Shown: positions 23,599 through 33,603 of the stretch, piece by piece
How positions within the stretch are numbered: the stretch's first letter is position 1
Layout: each line of letters begins with the position of its first letter
Source of the DNA: Polyangia bacterium
GTDB taxonomy: Bacteria; Myxococcota_A; Polyangia; Nannocystales; Nannocystaceae
Reading direction: 5' to 3'
Assembly: GCA_030424595.1 (NCBI GenBank)
Contig: JAUHWG010000029.1
Location: forward strand, 1-64,000
Length of the DNA: 64,000 bases
The notes under the pieces: generated by a model
Seen by the model: only the letters and a program-made list of their open reading frames with translations
What the model was told of the DNA's origin: nothing
Database searches by the model: none
Position numbers and translations under genes: made by a program

Positions 23599-26283
23599 TC
23601 AGTGGCACTGCCAGGTGACATAGCCGTCGAAGGCGTACATCACCCCGCAGTCCCCCAGGTTGATCGACGCGAGCGACTCGTCGAACTGGAAGAGGAACGA
23701 GGGATCGATCCCCGGCTCGCCATCCTGCAGCCAGAGCGGGCCGCCGCGGGCGTAGCCGCTGGAGCCGTAGACGAGCGAGCGGATCCGGCTGCGGTCGTCG
23801 TCCAGATCGTAGCCGTCGAAGATCGCCGCGGGCACCTCGATCGCCTCGACCTCGATCGCCGAGGCGCCGCCGCTCTCGTCGGAGACGACCTCGGCGTCGA
23901 CCAGCGCCTCCTTCGGGATCCAGACGAGGGAGGCGGACTCGTGGTGCTCGCCGTAGTCTGGTTCGGGGAGGAAGAGCGCGAGGGCGCCGGCGCCGGGGCG
24001 GGCGAGGCCGGGCGTCTTCTCCAGGTCGAGCGTGAGCACATGCTCCATCGGCTCGTCGCGAAAGCGGGGGACGGCCGCAGCGTCGACGCCGATCGGGGCG
24101 CCGCCGATCCTGCCGACATCGCCCGGGGAGGGCGCGGCCTTGGACCGGCGGAGGAGATAGATCGTGGTCTTCGGGCCAGGGTCCGCGGCCGCGAGGCGGC
24201 GCAGCTCTTCGAGGGGGGTCTCGACGGGGCGACCGATCGCCGCGTTCAGGGCCTCGTAGGCCTGGGGGCCGAGCGCCCGCTCGAGCTCCCGCATGAAGGT
24301 GCCGGGCATCTTAGCGTCGCCGATCGCCCGTCGGATCGGCGCGACCAGCCCCTGGGCGAAGGGCCGGAGGTCATCGCCGAAGGAGCCGTGCTTGACCGAC
24401 TTCGGGGCGGCGACCACCGCCGCGAAGATCGACTCGACGAGCGCCTCGGGGGCGTCCTCGCGGAGACAGCGGACGAGGTGGCTCGGCTCGCCGCTCGCCG
24501 ATGAGCGGGGGATGTTCGCCTCCATGATCGCCCGGTAGCGGTCCAGCGGGAGGCGCCGCAGCATCGACAGGACCGTCGCGACCTTGCTCCCGCCGTAGGC
24601 GAAGTAGATGTCGCCGACGCTGATGTGGCGATCGAGCGCGGGATCCCAGTCGACGCCGGACTCCGAGGCCCGGGCGAAGATGTAGAGGATCCCCTCGCGG
24701 TAGTTGTGCGCCCGCTTGGGGTCCTCCTGGGCCGCTGCGTGGGCGGCCGCGGCCTCGACCATCCCGAGCTCCGAGAGCCCGAGCAGCCCAGCGTCGATCG
24801 GATAGTCGCCCGCGTCGATCCGGGCGAGGACCTGCTCGATCATCGCCGCGTCCGCGCACACGTCGGCGATCGCGACCGCCTTGCCGAAGTAGAATTGCTT
24901 GGCGAGGACCCGCTTGATCACCGCGTGCGCCCGCTCCTGCCCGAGCGCGGCGAGGGCCCCCCGCAGGCGCAGGGCGTAGGGGAGGGTGCTGTCGTAGACC
25001 CGCCCGAGGTCGAAGCTCGCGTCGGCCTCCGGGGGGATCGGCGCGTTGCGGGCCCGCAGGCGCTCGATCGCGACGACCGTCAGGATCTCGGCGAGGCAGC
25101 GGATCTTGTCGCTGTCCGGACCGGCGTCGAGGCTCTCGGCGTCGTCGTCGTCGTCGTCGCCGTCGCTATCGTCGTCGTCGTAATCGTCGTAATCGTCGTC
25201 GTTGTCGTCGTCGTCGTAATCGTCGTCGTCGTCGTCGTCGTCGCAATCGTCGTCGTCGTAATCGTCGTCGTCGTCGTCGTCGCGATCGTCGTCGTCGTCG
25301 TCGTCGCAATCGTCGTCACCGTCATCGTCTTCGGGGAGGAAGGTGACGCCCTGGATCTTGAAGGGCCCGCTCCCCTCGGCGAGGAGGGTCTTGGCGGCGG
25401 CGAGGAGCGTCTCTGGGCTGTCCTCGCGGCGGTCGAGGATCGCGAGGACGCTCTCGGGCGCCCACCAGCTGTCGCCGAAGAGGTAGATGACGTCGCTCAG
25501 CGGCGCGACCTGGAGAGCGCCGCGGGCCCGCCTGCTCAGGGAGTCGGCGTCGCTGCGGAACTTGCGGAGGTGGGGGCGGAGCCAGCCCAGTATCCCCGCG
25601 TCCCAGCCAGCCTCGTCGCCGAAGAGGAGCGCGAGCCCCTTGACCGCGGCCTCGTCCTCGAGGCGCGCCTCGACCTGGGCGCCGTCGACGATCCTCGGCA
25701 CGTCGCAATTGCTGGCGAGCCCGTAGCCTGAGCATTGGGCGACGACGAGGTGGTCGAAGATCGCCTTCGCGCTCGCCGGGTCGATCGTCTCGCCGGCGCG
25801 GCGGCGGACCGCGTCGATCGCCAGCTTGAGGTTGTCGCCGAGCGCCTCGCGGGCGGCGAGGAGCGCTTCGCGGTCGCGGACGTAGGCCTCGACGATGATC
25901 CCGTCGACGTCGAGGAGGACGCCGGGGGTGAGCATGTCGAACTCGCGGGCGCGGCCCTTGTCCAGCGTCCCCATGTTCTCCGGCAGCCCGCGCAGCGCCG
26001 CCAGCAGCTCGTCGACCGTCTCCGCGTCGCCGACGTTCTCCGAGAGCGTGCGGACGAGCCCCGCCGAGAGCGGCGTGACGCAGGCGAGGCCGTGGCGGAC
26101 CAGGTGCCAGGCCAGCGGCCCGATGGGACCGTCGGTCGCCTTGCCCAGCGCGTCGAAGTGCTTGTGTCCGTTCGAGTCGGCGATCTTGTCGAGCTTCGCC
26201 CCGAGGCTCCGCATCTTCCGCTCGGTGAGCCCCTCGAAGAGCGGGAACGCCGGTTCTTTCGTCGCCTTCGTCTTCTTCGCCAT
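23599..26283 (-). CDS. Large protein with poly-Asp tract and C-terminal DUF1963/YwqG-like domain
   Basis: 894 residues from the ATG complementary to 26281-26283, with GGAG 6 bases upstream. Residues 1-~310 and ~390-650 are helical, possibly HEAT-like repeats. Residues ~320-381 are an almost pure Asp run broken by Tyr, Asn and Cys. The C-terminal ~150 residues (PLWLQDGEPG, FLFQFDES, LGDCGVMYAFDGYVTW) resemble DUF1963/YwqG proteins, whose function is unclear. No signal peptide or membrane span is seen, so it is probably cytoplasmic. The poly-Asp run could bind divalent cations, but this is speculation. Confidence 0.65.
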   Translation of the reverse strand: MAKKTKATKEPAFPLFEGLTERKMRSLGAKLDKIADSNGHKHFDALGKATDGPIGPLAWHLVRHGLACVTPLSAGLVRTLSENVGDAETVDELLAALRGLPENMGTLDKGRAREFDMLTPGVLLDVDGIIVEAYVRDREALLAAREALGDNLKLAIDAVRRRAGETIDPASAKAIFDHLVVAQCSGYGLASNCDVPRIVDGAQVEARLEDEAAVKGLALLFGDEAGWDAGILGWLRPHLRKFRSDADSLSRRARGALQVAPLSDVIYLFGDSWWAPESVLAILDRREDSPETLLAAAKTLLAEGSGPFKIQGVTFLPEDDDGDDDCDDDDDDDRDDDDDDDYDDDDCDDDDDDDDYDDDDNDDDYDDYDDDDSDGDDDDDDAESLDAGPDSDKIRCLAEILTVVAIERLRARNAPIPPEADASFDLGRVYDSTLPYALRLRGALAALGQERAHAVIKRVLAKQFYFGKAVAIADVCADAAMIEQVLARIDAGDYPIDAGLLGLSELGMVEAAAAHAAAQEDPKRAHNYREGILYIFARASESGVDWDPALDRHISVGDIYFAYGGSKVATVLSMLRRLPLDRYRAIMEANIPRSSASGEPSHLVRCLREDAPEALVESIFAAVVAAPKSVKHGSFGDDLRPFAQGLVAPIRRAIGDAKMPGTFMRELERALGPQAYEALNAAIGRPVETPLEELRRLAAADPGPKTTIYLLRRSKAAPSPGDVGRIGGAPIGVDAAAVPRFRDEPMEHVLTLDLEKTPGLARPGAGALALFLPEPDYGEHHESASLVWIPKEALVDAEVVSDESGGASAIEVEAIEVPAAIFDGYDLDDDRSRIRSLVYGSSGYARGGPLWLQDGEPGIDPSFLFQFDESLASINLGDCGVMYAFDGYVTWQCH
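25138..25328. repeat. GTC/GAC triplet repeat encoding a poly-Asp run
   Basis: About 190 bases of near-continuous GTC triplets on the + strand (GAC/GAT on the coding strand), interrupted by ATC, GTA, GCA, GCG, GCC, GTT and ACC. Because the unit is 3 bp, length changes would preserve the reading frame. Confidence 0.92.
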
Positions 26284-26472
26284 CGTCGATCTCCGGGGAC
26301 GATGGGTAGCACGACGAGCGCCTCCGCGCATCGCCAGGGTGGTCCCGGAGCTCCTCTCCGTGCGCGCTCAGCGTGGACCTCGCTCGCCCCCAAACCTCGA
26401 CAAATCGGGCCTGCGCGCCCTTCGACCGCCGCCTCCTGGCCCCTCCGCGCTCGCCCGTGCTACCAGGCGAGC

Positions 26473-26967
26473 ATGTCCTGTCTGTGCGGTAGCGAACTCC
26501 CCGAGACAGCCTGCTGCGGCCCCTACCTCAGCGGCGACGCCCTGCCGCCGACCGCCGAGGCCCTCATGCGCTCGCGCTACAGCGCCTACGCCAGCGGCGC
26601 CTACGACTATCTCATCGCCACCCACGACCCCGACACCTGCAAGACCGACGCGGCCTCCCTCGCCGCCGCCTCCAAGCGCACCACCTGGCTCGGCCTCCGC
26701 GTCGATCGCTGCGAAGACGGAGGCGTCGACGACGAGACCGGCCGCGTCACCTTCACCGCCAGCTTCTTCGACGGGCGCCAGCGCGGCGAGCTCCGCGAAC
26801 GCTCCCGCTTCCGCCGGATCGACGGCCGCTGGTTCTACGTCGACGGCACCCTCCCCCTCGCCGCCTGGCGAGCACCCCCGCCGCCCCGCAGCGCCGGTCG
26901 GAACGCGCCCTGCGGCTGTGGGAGCGGGCGGAAGTTTAAGCGGTGCTGCGGGCGAGGGGCTGGGTAG
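26473..26967 (+). CDS. YchJ-like protein with two SEC-C motifs
   Basis: 164 residues from the ATG at 26473. An N-terminal SEC-C zinc motif (CLCGSELPETACCGPYLSG) precedes the central UPF0225/YchJ domain with EALMRSRYSAYASGAYDYL and the later RRIDGRWFYVDG. A second SEC-C motif closes the protein (NAPCGCGSGRKFKRCCG). The layout matches the YchJ family, presumed zinc-binding; its function is not established. It is divergent from the poly-Asp gene, with about 190 bases between starts. Confidence 0.85.
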   Translation: MSCLCGSELPETACCGPYLSGDALPPTAEALMRSRYSAYASGAYDYLIATHDPDTCKTDAASLAAASKRTTWLGLRVDRCEDGGVDDETGRVTFTASFFDGRQRGELRERSRFRRIDGRWFYVDGTLPLAAWRAPPPPRSAGRNAPCGCGSGRKFKRCCGRGAG

Positions 26968-27077
26968 GGCGCATATGGAGGCGTAGAGAATAGTGGACGA
27001 TCGAGGGCGCGTCGACGGTTTTTGGTCTTGACCCATCCGCGCGTGCGAGTAAAATGTGCGCTCCTCGAAGGAGACCT

Positions 27078-29558
27078 GTGCTTAGCAATTCGACAGGCGC
27101 ATCGCCGCGAACCTGTCCCAAGTGTGGAGTCTCGGGCGAAGTCGAGGCAATCTTCGGCACTCGAGTCATCAAGACCCGTCACGCCGACGGCACCATCCGC
27201 GAACTAGAGCGCCCGCAGTCATGGTGTCGCACGTGCCGCAGCGGGAGATCTTCGAGTACAGCCAGGGGGAAGCTTGCTGAGAGGGTCGTCGAACTCCTAG
27301 GCGACGCATTCGAGGCCATCGAGCCTATCGGCGGATGGCCCCTGCTGGGAACCCTGTTGCTCCCCGACGGCCTGTTGCCGGTTGCCGTCTTCCTTGGGCG
27401 TATTGGCCAATCGGGAAGGAAGCGCGACAACGAGCGGCGAATCCAGAATCCCTCCAAGAACCACGCTATCGAACCGTTGGAGGGTCGAACATCGCTCTTG
27501 ATTGGTCTTGATGACCCAGAAGACGCCGAGCCCGTCATGGTCTTGTGGGAGGCGAAGTCTCGATACGGCCGCGCCACACGATACTCTGCCTTTCTGACCG
27601 TAGACGATCTGTTGAGAGCCCGAGAGAGTAGACTCTCGGACCGGACCTCAAACAGCGGTGAGCGCATCCTCGCGTTCACTGTCGACCACCTCACGGATGC
27701 CCTGAGCCTACACCTCGGAGACACCCCTCCCATGACAGAAGAAAATGACCTCGACGTAGAGGGACTCGCGTCCTCCCTATCGGCACTCTCGAAGGGCGAA
27801 GTACCCGACACGTTTTCGAGTTCGCCGAGCCCCTTCGAGCCCGAAGATATCAACTGGGAGACCAACGAGTGGCTCACATTCGTCCGAGAAATTCAGCACT
27901 GGCTCGTGCTCGACCAGGAGGTCACTCTCGACGGAGGCCCGGTTGCCGCCGTCGAGGAGCTGTTCTCTGGACTCGCCGTGGACAACACGAAGGAGTGTTT
28001 TGTTCTGCGAGAAGGAGTTGTATCGCTCAGCCCAATCGGATTGACCCGACTCGAAGAACGTGTATCCCTGGCCCAGGCTCGCAAGGAGACCTTCGAGCAG
28101 GCCCTTGCAGATGACTTCGGCTCCAAGCAAGCCACAAGTCGGTGGTTCGCCTGCTGGGAAGACGAGCCCGAGACACCCGACCTCTCCACCGTGGAGGTCC
28201 ACGCGAAGGTCGATGCCTATCCCATCCGGTACTTCAAGGACCTCGTCGAGGACGATGATCTTGAACTCAACCCGTCATACCAGAGGGATAGGGTGTGGTC
28301 CACGAGCGACTCCCAGCGACTCGTGGACTCCGTACTGAGGGGAATCCCCTTGCCTTCCATTATTCTGAACCAGCGGGTGAATAGCCACGATCAGGAGATT
28401 GTAGACGGCAAGCAGCGTTTGACCGCAATCCTGCGCTTCATGGGGTGTCACCCGGAGGGGGTTCGGTACGCTGAGAGTAAGAGCATGGGGGATGCGACGA
28501 TCGAGCTGTTCCATAGCGACTACCGGAAGTGGCGCCGAATCCTCGGGATCAAGTCTCCGGAGGAGACCAAGCACTGCCTGCCCTTCCGACTGTCGACGTA
28601 CAAGAATGACCCTCTGAGCCAACTCAGCGGTCGCTACTACTGCGAGATCAAGAAGAATGAGGTCAACATTCAGGGCGAGCAAGAGCAGGTTCGCAAGCTC
28701 TTTGCCGGTACGAGCAACTACAAGATCCCGGTGATCCTGTACAAGAACACCGAGCTACAGCAGATCCACCGGGTGTTCGGTCTCTACAACAAGCAGGGCA
28801 AGCAGCTCAATGCCGAAGAACTCAGGAACGCGATCTACCACCACCTGGATCTCACAAAGCTGATGCTCGTCCTTGGCGGCGACTCCCATCGTCCAAAGGA
28901 GCTGGTCCCCTTCGTCGGTGATATGGATGTGGATATAGTGCCCTCTACTTTTCGCAGGCGCCAGGTGGGCGACGGCCGATTCCACCGTACGAAGCTTGCA
29001 AGCTGGGTCGCTGCCATCCTGGTCCACCAGCCGAACCGGACCGACAAATCGATCAAGACTCCCTCCACCTCTGGGTACATCAACGCCATGTTGGAGGCGG
29101 TGTCAGGCAACCCCAAACACCCCATGCACGACGAGGCAAACCTGAGAACGCTGGCGAACGCCATGATCAGTGGCGCAGCCCTTCTCGATGAATTGGCCGG
29201 TGAGGAGGACGCATATTCGCCCCGATTCGTCAGCAAGAAGAAGGACGGCGTTCGTTGGGAGGATTTGCCCATGGTTGCAGCTTGGACGAGCTGCACCCTC
29301 GCCACGCTTGTGGGCCGAACCTCCGATGATGCCGAACGCATTGGGGATGCCGTCCTAAAAGCCACCGCGCAGCGCCCCCCACTGGAAAAGCAGCAAAGTC
29401 GCACGCAGTGGGGCTACCTGGCTCGGACAACGTTCGAGCTGCTGGAGGCCATGGGGATCGACTTGGACAAACTCAATCTGGCATTGAAGCAAAAGCTCGG
29501 CTTCAGCTGTCTGCCGACGCTGCGGGACATCGACGCACTCAAGATCAAACTGGTGTAG
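27078..29558 (+). CDS. DUF262-family protein with N-terminal zinc-ribbon-like motif (defence operon)
   Basis: About 826 residues. GTG at 27078 follows AAGGAG with a 4-base spacer; the ATG at 27054 has no ribosome-binding site. A CPKC...CRTC pair near the start suggests a zinc ribbon. Residues ~385-560 carry DUF262 hallmarks: NPSYQRDRVW, RGIPLPSIIL and DGKQRLTAILRF (family DGQQR). DUF262 has a ParB/Srx-like fold and is the nucleotidase part of GmrSD-type restriction enzymes. The long N-terminal and C-terminal regions are unassigned, and no HNH nuclease is obvious. It starts a tight operon with the Z1 and PD-(D/E)XK genes (3-base gap to Z1), which points to phage defence. Confidence 0.78.
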   Translation: MLSNSTGASPRTCPKCGVSGEVEAIFGTRVIKTRHADGTIRELERPQSWCRTCRSGRSSSTARGKLAERVVELLGDAFEAIEPIGGWPLLGTLLLPDGLLPVAVFLGRIGQSGRKRDNERRIQNPSKNHAIEPLEGRTSLLIGLDDPEDAEPVMVLWEAKSRYGRATRYSAFLTVDDLLRARESRLSDRTSNSGERILAFTVDHLTDALSLHLGDTPPMTEENDLDVEGLASSLSALSKGEVPDTFSSSPSPFEPEDINWETNEWLTFVREIQHWLVLDQEVTLDGGPVAAVEELFSGLAVDNTKECFVLREGVVSLSPIGLTRLEERVSLAQARKETFEQALADDFGSKQATSRWFACWEDEPETPDLSTVEVHAKVDAYPIRYFKDLVEDDDLELNPSYQRDRVWSTSDSQRLVDSVLRGIPLPSIILNQRVNSHDQEIVDGKQRLTAILRFMGCHPEGVRYAESKSMGDATIELFHSDYRKWRRILGIKSPEETKHCLPFRLSTYKNDPLSQLSGRYYCEIKKNEVNIQGEQEQVRKLFAGTSNYKIPVILYKNTELQQIHRVFGLYNKQGKQLNAEELRNAIYHHLDLTKLMLVLGGDSHRPKELVPFVGDMDVDIVPSTFRRRQVGDGRFHRTKLASWVAAILVHQPNRTDKSIKTPSTSGYINAMLEAVSGNPKHPMHDEANLRTLANAMISGAALLDELAGEEDAYSPRFVSKKKDGVRWEDLPMVAAWTSCTLATLVGRTSDDAERIGDAVLKATAQRPPLEKQQSRTQWGYLARTTFELLEAMGIDLDKLNLALKQKLGFSCLPTLRDIDALKIKLV

Positions 29559-29561
29559 GTC

Positions 29562-32375
29562 GTGCCAGAAATCCTTCGCCCCACAATCCCATCGACATCC
29601 GCCCCCGCCCCTACTTCGCTTCTGGAGCAGGGCGGCTGGCTCGCGCGGTACGACCAGCTCGGTCTCGGATCCCTGAGCCCCACCGCCCGAGCTGTCGTGC
29701 ACGCGGACTCCGCTCATATTGTTGATGAGTGCATCCTGCCTGCAAGTGCGCCGAACTGGCCGGCCTCACGAACCCGCACCGGAATCGTCGTCGGAGCGGT
29801 CCAGTCGGGCAAGACGGCATCCATGCTTGCCGTGTCAGCTCGCCTCCTTGATCGAGGACTCGACATCCTGATCATCTTGGCGGGGACGCGTATCGCCCTC
29901 TGGCGACAGACCTACGAGCGACTGCTTCGCGACCTCGACGGAACCACGACCGAGACCTTTCGAACCAGGAAGAAGGAACGGCTTTTGATTCCTTATCCGG
30001 CGGCGCTCCTCGAGGCTGTCGCCAGGCCGGGCGCGCCTACATACATGGCCCGTGAAGGGAACACGTTCGAGCGTTCACTGCAGCGAAAGCGTCCTGTGAT
30101 CATCGTGATTCCGAAGGTGGAGGACCACCTCCTCGCGGTCTCCAAGTTCCTGGACGAGCACATCAGTGCGGCCGCCGTAGATCGGCCACTAGAGATGGTC
30201 GTCCTCGACGATGAAGCCGACGACGGCAGCGTTCTGGATGCGGAGTCGAAGAAGATCATCCCGAGACGAATCGAGATGCTGTGGACAGGTCGGCGCACGG
30301 CGGAGACCATGGTGCCTCAGTTCTTTGCCACCTACGTTGCCTACACGGCTACGCCTCAGGCGAACCTTCTTCAAGCAGACCACAACCCGCTCTCGCCCCG
30401 GCACTTCTGCACCGCGCTGCGAACTCCATACAAGGCCGGGAGCCTGCTCCCGCGGCAGGTAACCTTTGCCGAACCAATGGGCCTCAGTCGCTACTACTGC
30501 GGCGGCGAGATGTTCTACGTGGAGCTCGCGGGGTCACAAGCACCCTTGGTCCATGTTCGACCCTTCCCGGAGAAAGGCGAATACTCCGATGCCGAGCACC
30601 ACGCTCAAGTTCGATCGTCGGCCGACGAATTGCTGTTGGACGGGATGCGGAGCTTCCTTGTTAGTGCAGCTCTGAGGATGTTAGAGGCTCGCTCGAAGGG
30701 GGGCTTGGCCTACTCTGATATCCAGGATGGCATCGATGTTGCGGATGTCGAGCTACTCCCGAAGCCCCACTCCATGTTGATCCATCCATCGGCGAGGCTG
30801 GACTTGCACGCGAACGAGGCTTGGAGACTCGTCCTGCTTTCGCGCGGGCTCGACCCGAACGAGCCCGACGCACCCGCGTTCAATCCTGCGGAATTGAACT
30901 TGTCGTCTGCTGGTCTCAAAGAGCAGATCGATGCCGACCCTGGTGCATGGCAGTACTGGCTCGGTCAGTACGCCGACTCGAGAGCCGCTCTTGAGTTCGT
31001 CCCTGGTGGGCAGGCGCTGAGCAATCCCAGCGATGTCACCTGGGCTGCGGTACGCGCCGCGCTTCTCGACGAGGTCATCCCACACACCCGTCTACGCATC
31101 ATCAACAGTGACCCCACATCAGACGATCGCCCGCTGTTCGACCCTGTTGTGGATGAAAATGGATCGTTGCTGCCCCCTCCGGACCTGCTGACGATCTTTG
31201 TATCGGGGAATGTCATGTCCCGCGGGATCACCATCGAGGGACTCCACGCGTCAGTATTCACGCGGCCAGCGAACGAGCCCGCCGCAGACACCCAGATGCA
31301 GATGCAGCGATGGTTCGGCTACCGCGGTCTCCATGTGCACATGTGCCGGCTGTTCTGCTTCGATGACCAGCTCGACCTCTTTCGGACCTACCATGAGCAC
31401 GACTCGGCGCTTCGGCGCGAGATTCTTGCTGCCATGGACGGCGACGCCGATATGTCGCCGCTCACTGTGTTGACAGGCTCGAGTTCACTGGCCACGGCCA
31501 AGGTGCGTACCAACCGGCTTCCCTTGCACCCAGGTCCCTCGCCGTACATCCGGATCCTAGAAACCGGCGAGCACGCGGAGCACAACGCGAAGCTCCTGCA
31601 CAACTTGCTCCTGCAGGGTTCCTGGGCGGACCTAAAGCCGGGAGACAAGGTGCTCGGTCGTATCCGTGGAAAGACCATCAGTCTGGAAGAAGCCGCTTTA
31701 CTGCTCGAGCAGATACGATACACCCACCACGACCCAGATCGGAACCAGAGTGTTCACTACACCCGCTGGGCTTCGCTCGAGCGGCAGCACGGCATCAATC
31801 AGCCGTTGTTCCGGCCACCGGGCGTTCAACCCGGCGAACCTGCTGTGGACGTCAAGCGGTGTCCCTACAGCATCGCGGCCTACCTTCGTCTGTGGGCCGA
31901 GGCTCTAAGGCGGCCTCGGTGCGATGGCCTCTATGCCACCCACACGGCACGCCAACCGTGGGCGATGGTTCAACCGTCGCTCACTCCGCCTCAGTTCTTT
32001 GTTGGTGTACGGTATGGCTCCGTCTCCGGCACGTCTTGGGCCAAGAGCGGCATGCTCGCGGGGGTGCGCGCGCTCAGTCGCGCAGCCGAGTCCGACGATG
32101 GTGGCGTGCTGCGCATGTCGGGTTCCTGGGGCAGCCGAGGTCGGAGCGGCGGATACTTAGGCGATCAACTTTTCGACTACCACCATCACGGGCGACAGCC
32201 TCCTGCCCTCCATGACGACGGGCCTCTGTGGCGCCCGATTGGCCACCCTGGACTTCTTCTCTTCCAGGTGATCCAGGTGGATGAGCATGAGCATGACGCG
32301 GTGACCGTGGGCCTGGCACTTCCTCACGGTGGTCCCGAGCAGTTTGCCGCAGTGCCGGCTGGGCGAGAACCATGA
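29562..32375 (+). CDS. Z1-domain ATPase/endonuclease-associated protein
   Basis: 937 residues from a GTG start 3 bases after the DUF262 gene. The P-loop is GAVQSGKTAS near residue 80, followed by a Walker-B-like DDEADDGS at 216-223. The Z1 hallmark VMSRGITIEGLHASVF lies at ~551-566 and QMQRWFGYRG at ~581-590, the equivalent of helicase motifs V and VI. Z1 proteins are superfamily 2-type ATPases found in restriction-like clusters with MORC/Hsp90-type ATPases, PD-(D/E)XK proteins and methyltransferases. It probably moves along or remodels DNA for the nuclease encoded next. The ATG of that next gene overlaps this stop. Confidence 0.88.
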   Translation: MPEILRPTIPSTSAPAPTSLLEQGGWLARYDQLGLGSLSPTARAVVHADSAHIVDECILPASAPNWPASRTRTGIVVGAVQSGKTASMLAVSARLLDRGLDILIILAGTRIALWRQTYERLLRDLDGTTTETFRTRKKERLLIPYPAALLEAVARPGAPTYMAREGNTFERSLQRKRPVIIVIPKVEDHLLAVSKFLDEHISAAAVDRPLEMVVLDDEADDGSVLDAESKKIIPRRIEMLWTGRRTAETMVPQFFATYVAYTATPQANLLQADHNPLSPRHFCTALRTPYKAGSLLPRQVTFAEPMGLSRYYCGGEMFYVELAGSQAPLVHVRPFPEKGEYSDAEHHAQVRSSADELLLDGMRSFLVSAALRMLEARSKGGLAYSDIQDGIDVADVELLPKPHSMLIHPSARLDLHANEAWRLVLLSRGLDPNEPDAPAFNPAELNLSSAGLKEQIDADPGAWQYWLGQYADSRAALEFVPGGQALSNPSDVTWAAVRAALLDEVIPHTRLRIINSDPTSDDRPLFDPVVDENGSLLPPPDLLTIFVSGNVMSRGITIEGLHASVFTRPANEPAADTQMQMQRWFGYRGLHVHMCRLFCFDDQLDLFRTYHEHDSALRREILAAMDGDADMSPLTVLTGSSSLATAKVRTNRLPLHPGPSPYIRILETGEHAEHNAKLLHNLLLQGSWADLKPGDKVLGRIRGKTISLEEAALLLEQIRYTHHDPDRNQSVHYTRWASLERQHGINQPLFRPPGVQPGEPAVDVKRCPYSIAAYLRLWAEALRRPRCDGLYATHTARQPWAMVQPSLTPPQFFVGVRYGSVSGTSWAKSGMLAGVRALSRAAESDDGGVLRMSGSWGSRGRSGGYLGDQLFDYHHHGRQPPALHDDGPLWRPIGHPGLLLFQVIQVDEHEHDAVTVGLALPHGGPEQFAAVPAGREP

Positions 32376-33439
32376 TGAACTACGACGAAATCCATACCAT
32401 CGCGGCCCAGCTCGATCCTCCCTCGAGGCCCGGGCACCTGAAGGTCGAGTGGGTGCTGCCAGAGCGTCTCGCGATCGGTCGGGACTCTGACAACCGCCAT
32501 TTGCTGGTGCTCGGAGGTCCTCCAGTACATGCCGCTGCCGAGAGCGTTCAGCGCGCACTCATGGGCGGCTCGTGGGCCAGCGAGTCCGGTGTGGATGTGG
32601 AGGGGACGGTGCTTCGCCTTCACTCTGGAGACGAGTTCATGGTGGCAATAACCACCATCGCAGTCGAACTCCTGCGTCGCGGGTTGGGCAATCGTCCGGC
32701 CGTAGATGTATTTCCAGAGGTCGAAGGCTTCATCGAGCTCGTGATTCGGAGAGTCCTGCTCCCCCACGAAGCGTTGCTTGGTCTAGTGGGCGAACTCCTC
32801 GTCCTTGATTTGCTGCTAGATGCCTTCGCAGGAAGGTCAGAGCATGCTTCCCCGGAGACCGTGGGGCTCTGGAAGGGGCACTCCCGAAGCAGCAGGGACT
32901 TCCGATTGAACAGGCTTGGTCTCGAGGTCAAAACGACTGGACGACCGACAAGCCATCACCACATCGGCAGCCTAGACCAAGTAGAGGCTCGTACGCTAGA
33001 CGGGGAGAACGTCGAAGCGCTCCATCTGGTGAGCATCGGCCTGCGCGAGGACGCTGCAGCGACGAGCCGGTTCTCGGTCGCGGGGCTGACGGACTCCATC
33101 TTGAGCAAGCTCGGCGGAAAGGACAAGGACAGGTTCCTGGACCAGCTCCGGCAGTACGGACCGGATGACTGCGTGGGCTACAACCACGCGACGATGGCGG
33201 CGTGGGAGCCGTATGCCCGCGGGTTCGTGATGACCTTTCCTCCGCGAGTGTATGACATGTCCGACCCGAATCTTGGCATCATCCGTAGTAGGGAGCTGCA
33301 GCAACACTTCCCGTTCGTGATGCCCGAAGGCCTTTCGTTTGTTGTCGAGCTGCCCGACGATGTTCCTGGAAGCCACGGCGCGAACCCGCGGACGGGCCTG
33401 CCTGCCGAACTCTCTCGGCTCGTTGGGTTGTACGCATGA
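32372..33439 (+). CDS. PD-(D/E)XK motif protein (DUF4420-like)
   Basis: 355 residues; its ATG overlaps the stop of the Z1 gene (ATGA), so the two are translationally coupled. The nuclease core is visible: Glu141 in LLGLVGELLVL, Asp176 in SRDFRLN, then E185-V-K187 in GLEVKTTG, followed by HHIGSLDQVEA. This is the pattern of the PD-(D/E)XK proteins that accompany Z1 genes. It is the likely DNA-cutting component of the operon. All core acidic residues and the Lys are present, so it may be active. Confidence 0.85.
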   Translation: MMNYDEIHTIAAQLDPPSRPGHLKVEWVLPERLAIGRDSDNRHLLVLGGPPVHAAAESVQRALMGGSWASESGVDVEGTVLRLHSGDEFMVAITTIAVELLRRGLGNRPAVDVFPEVEGFIELVIRRVLLPHEALLGLVGELLVLDLLLDAFAGRSEHASPETVGLWKGHSRSSRDFRLNRLGLEVKTTGRPTSHHHIGSLDQVEARTLDGENVEALHLVSIGLREDAAATSRFSVAGLTDSILSKLGGKDKDRFLDQLRQYGPDDCVGYNHATMAAWEPYARGFVMTFPPRVYDMSDPNLGIIRSRELQQHFPFVMPEGLSFVVELPDDVPGSHGANPRTGLPAELSRLVGLYA

Positions 33440-33603
33440 TGTGGTGACAGTGCAGGTCATGTCACAGTTCCCCGGCGCGGGGGGTTCTGGTGAGGTTTCT
33501 GCTGGCGCGGCGCAGTAGCACAGGGGAGGAACCTCGTTGCGCGTTCAGCGCGCCGCATATTGTTGGATTGAATCCGAGCGCGTAGCCTGGTACGGAGTGC
33601 AGT

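Noticed and set aside
23599-25731. Open frames on the + strand opposite the poly-Asp gene, including a poly-Val run
   Set aside because: The poly-Val run is only the complement of the Asp triplets, and the minus strand has the DUF1963-like domain and a good ribosome-binding site.
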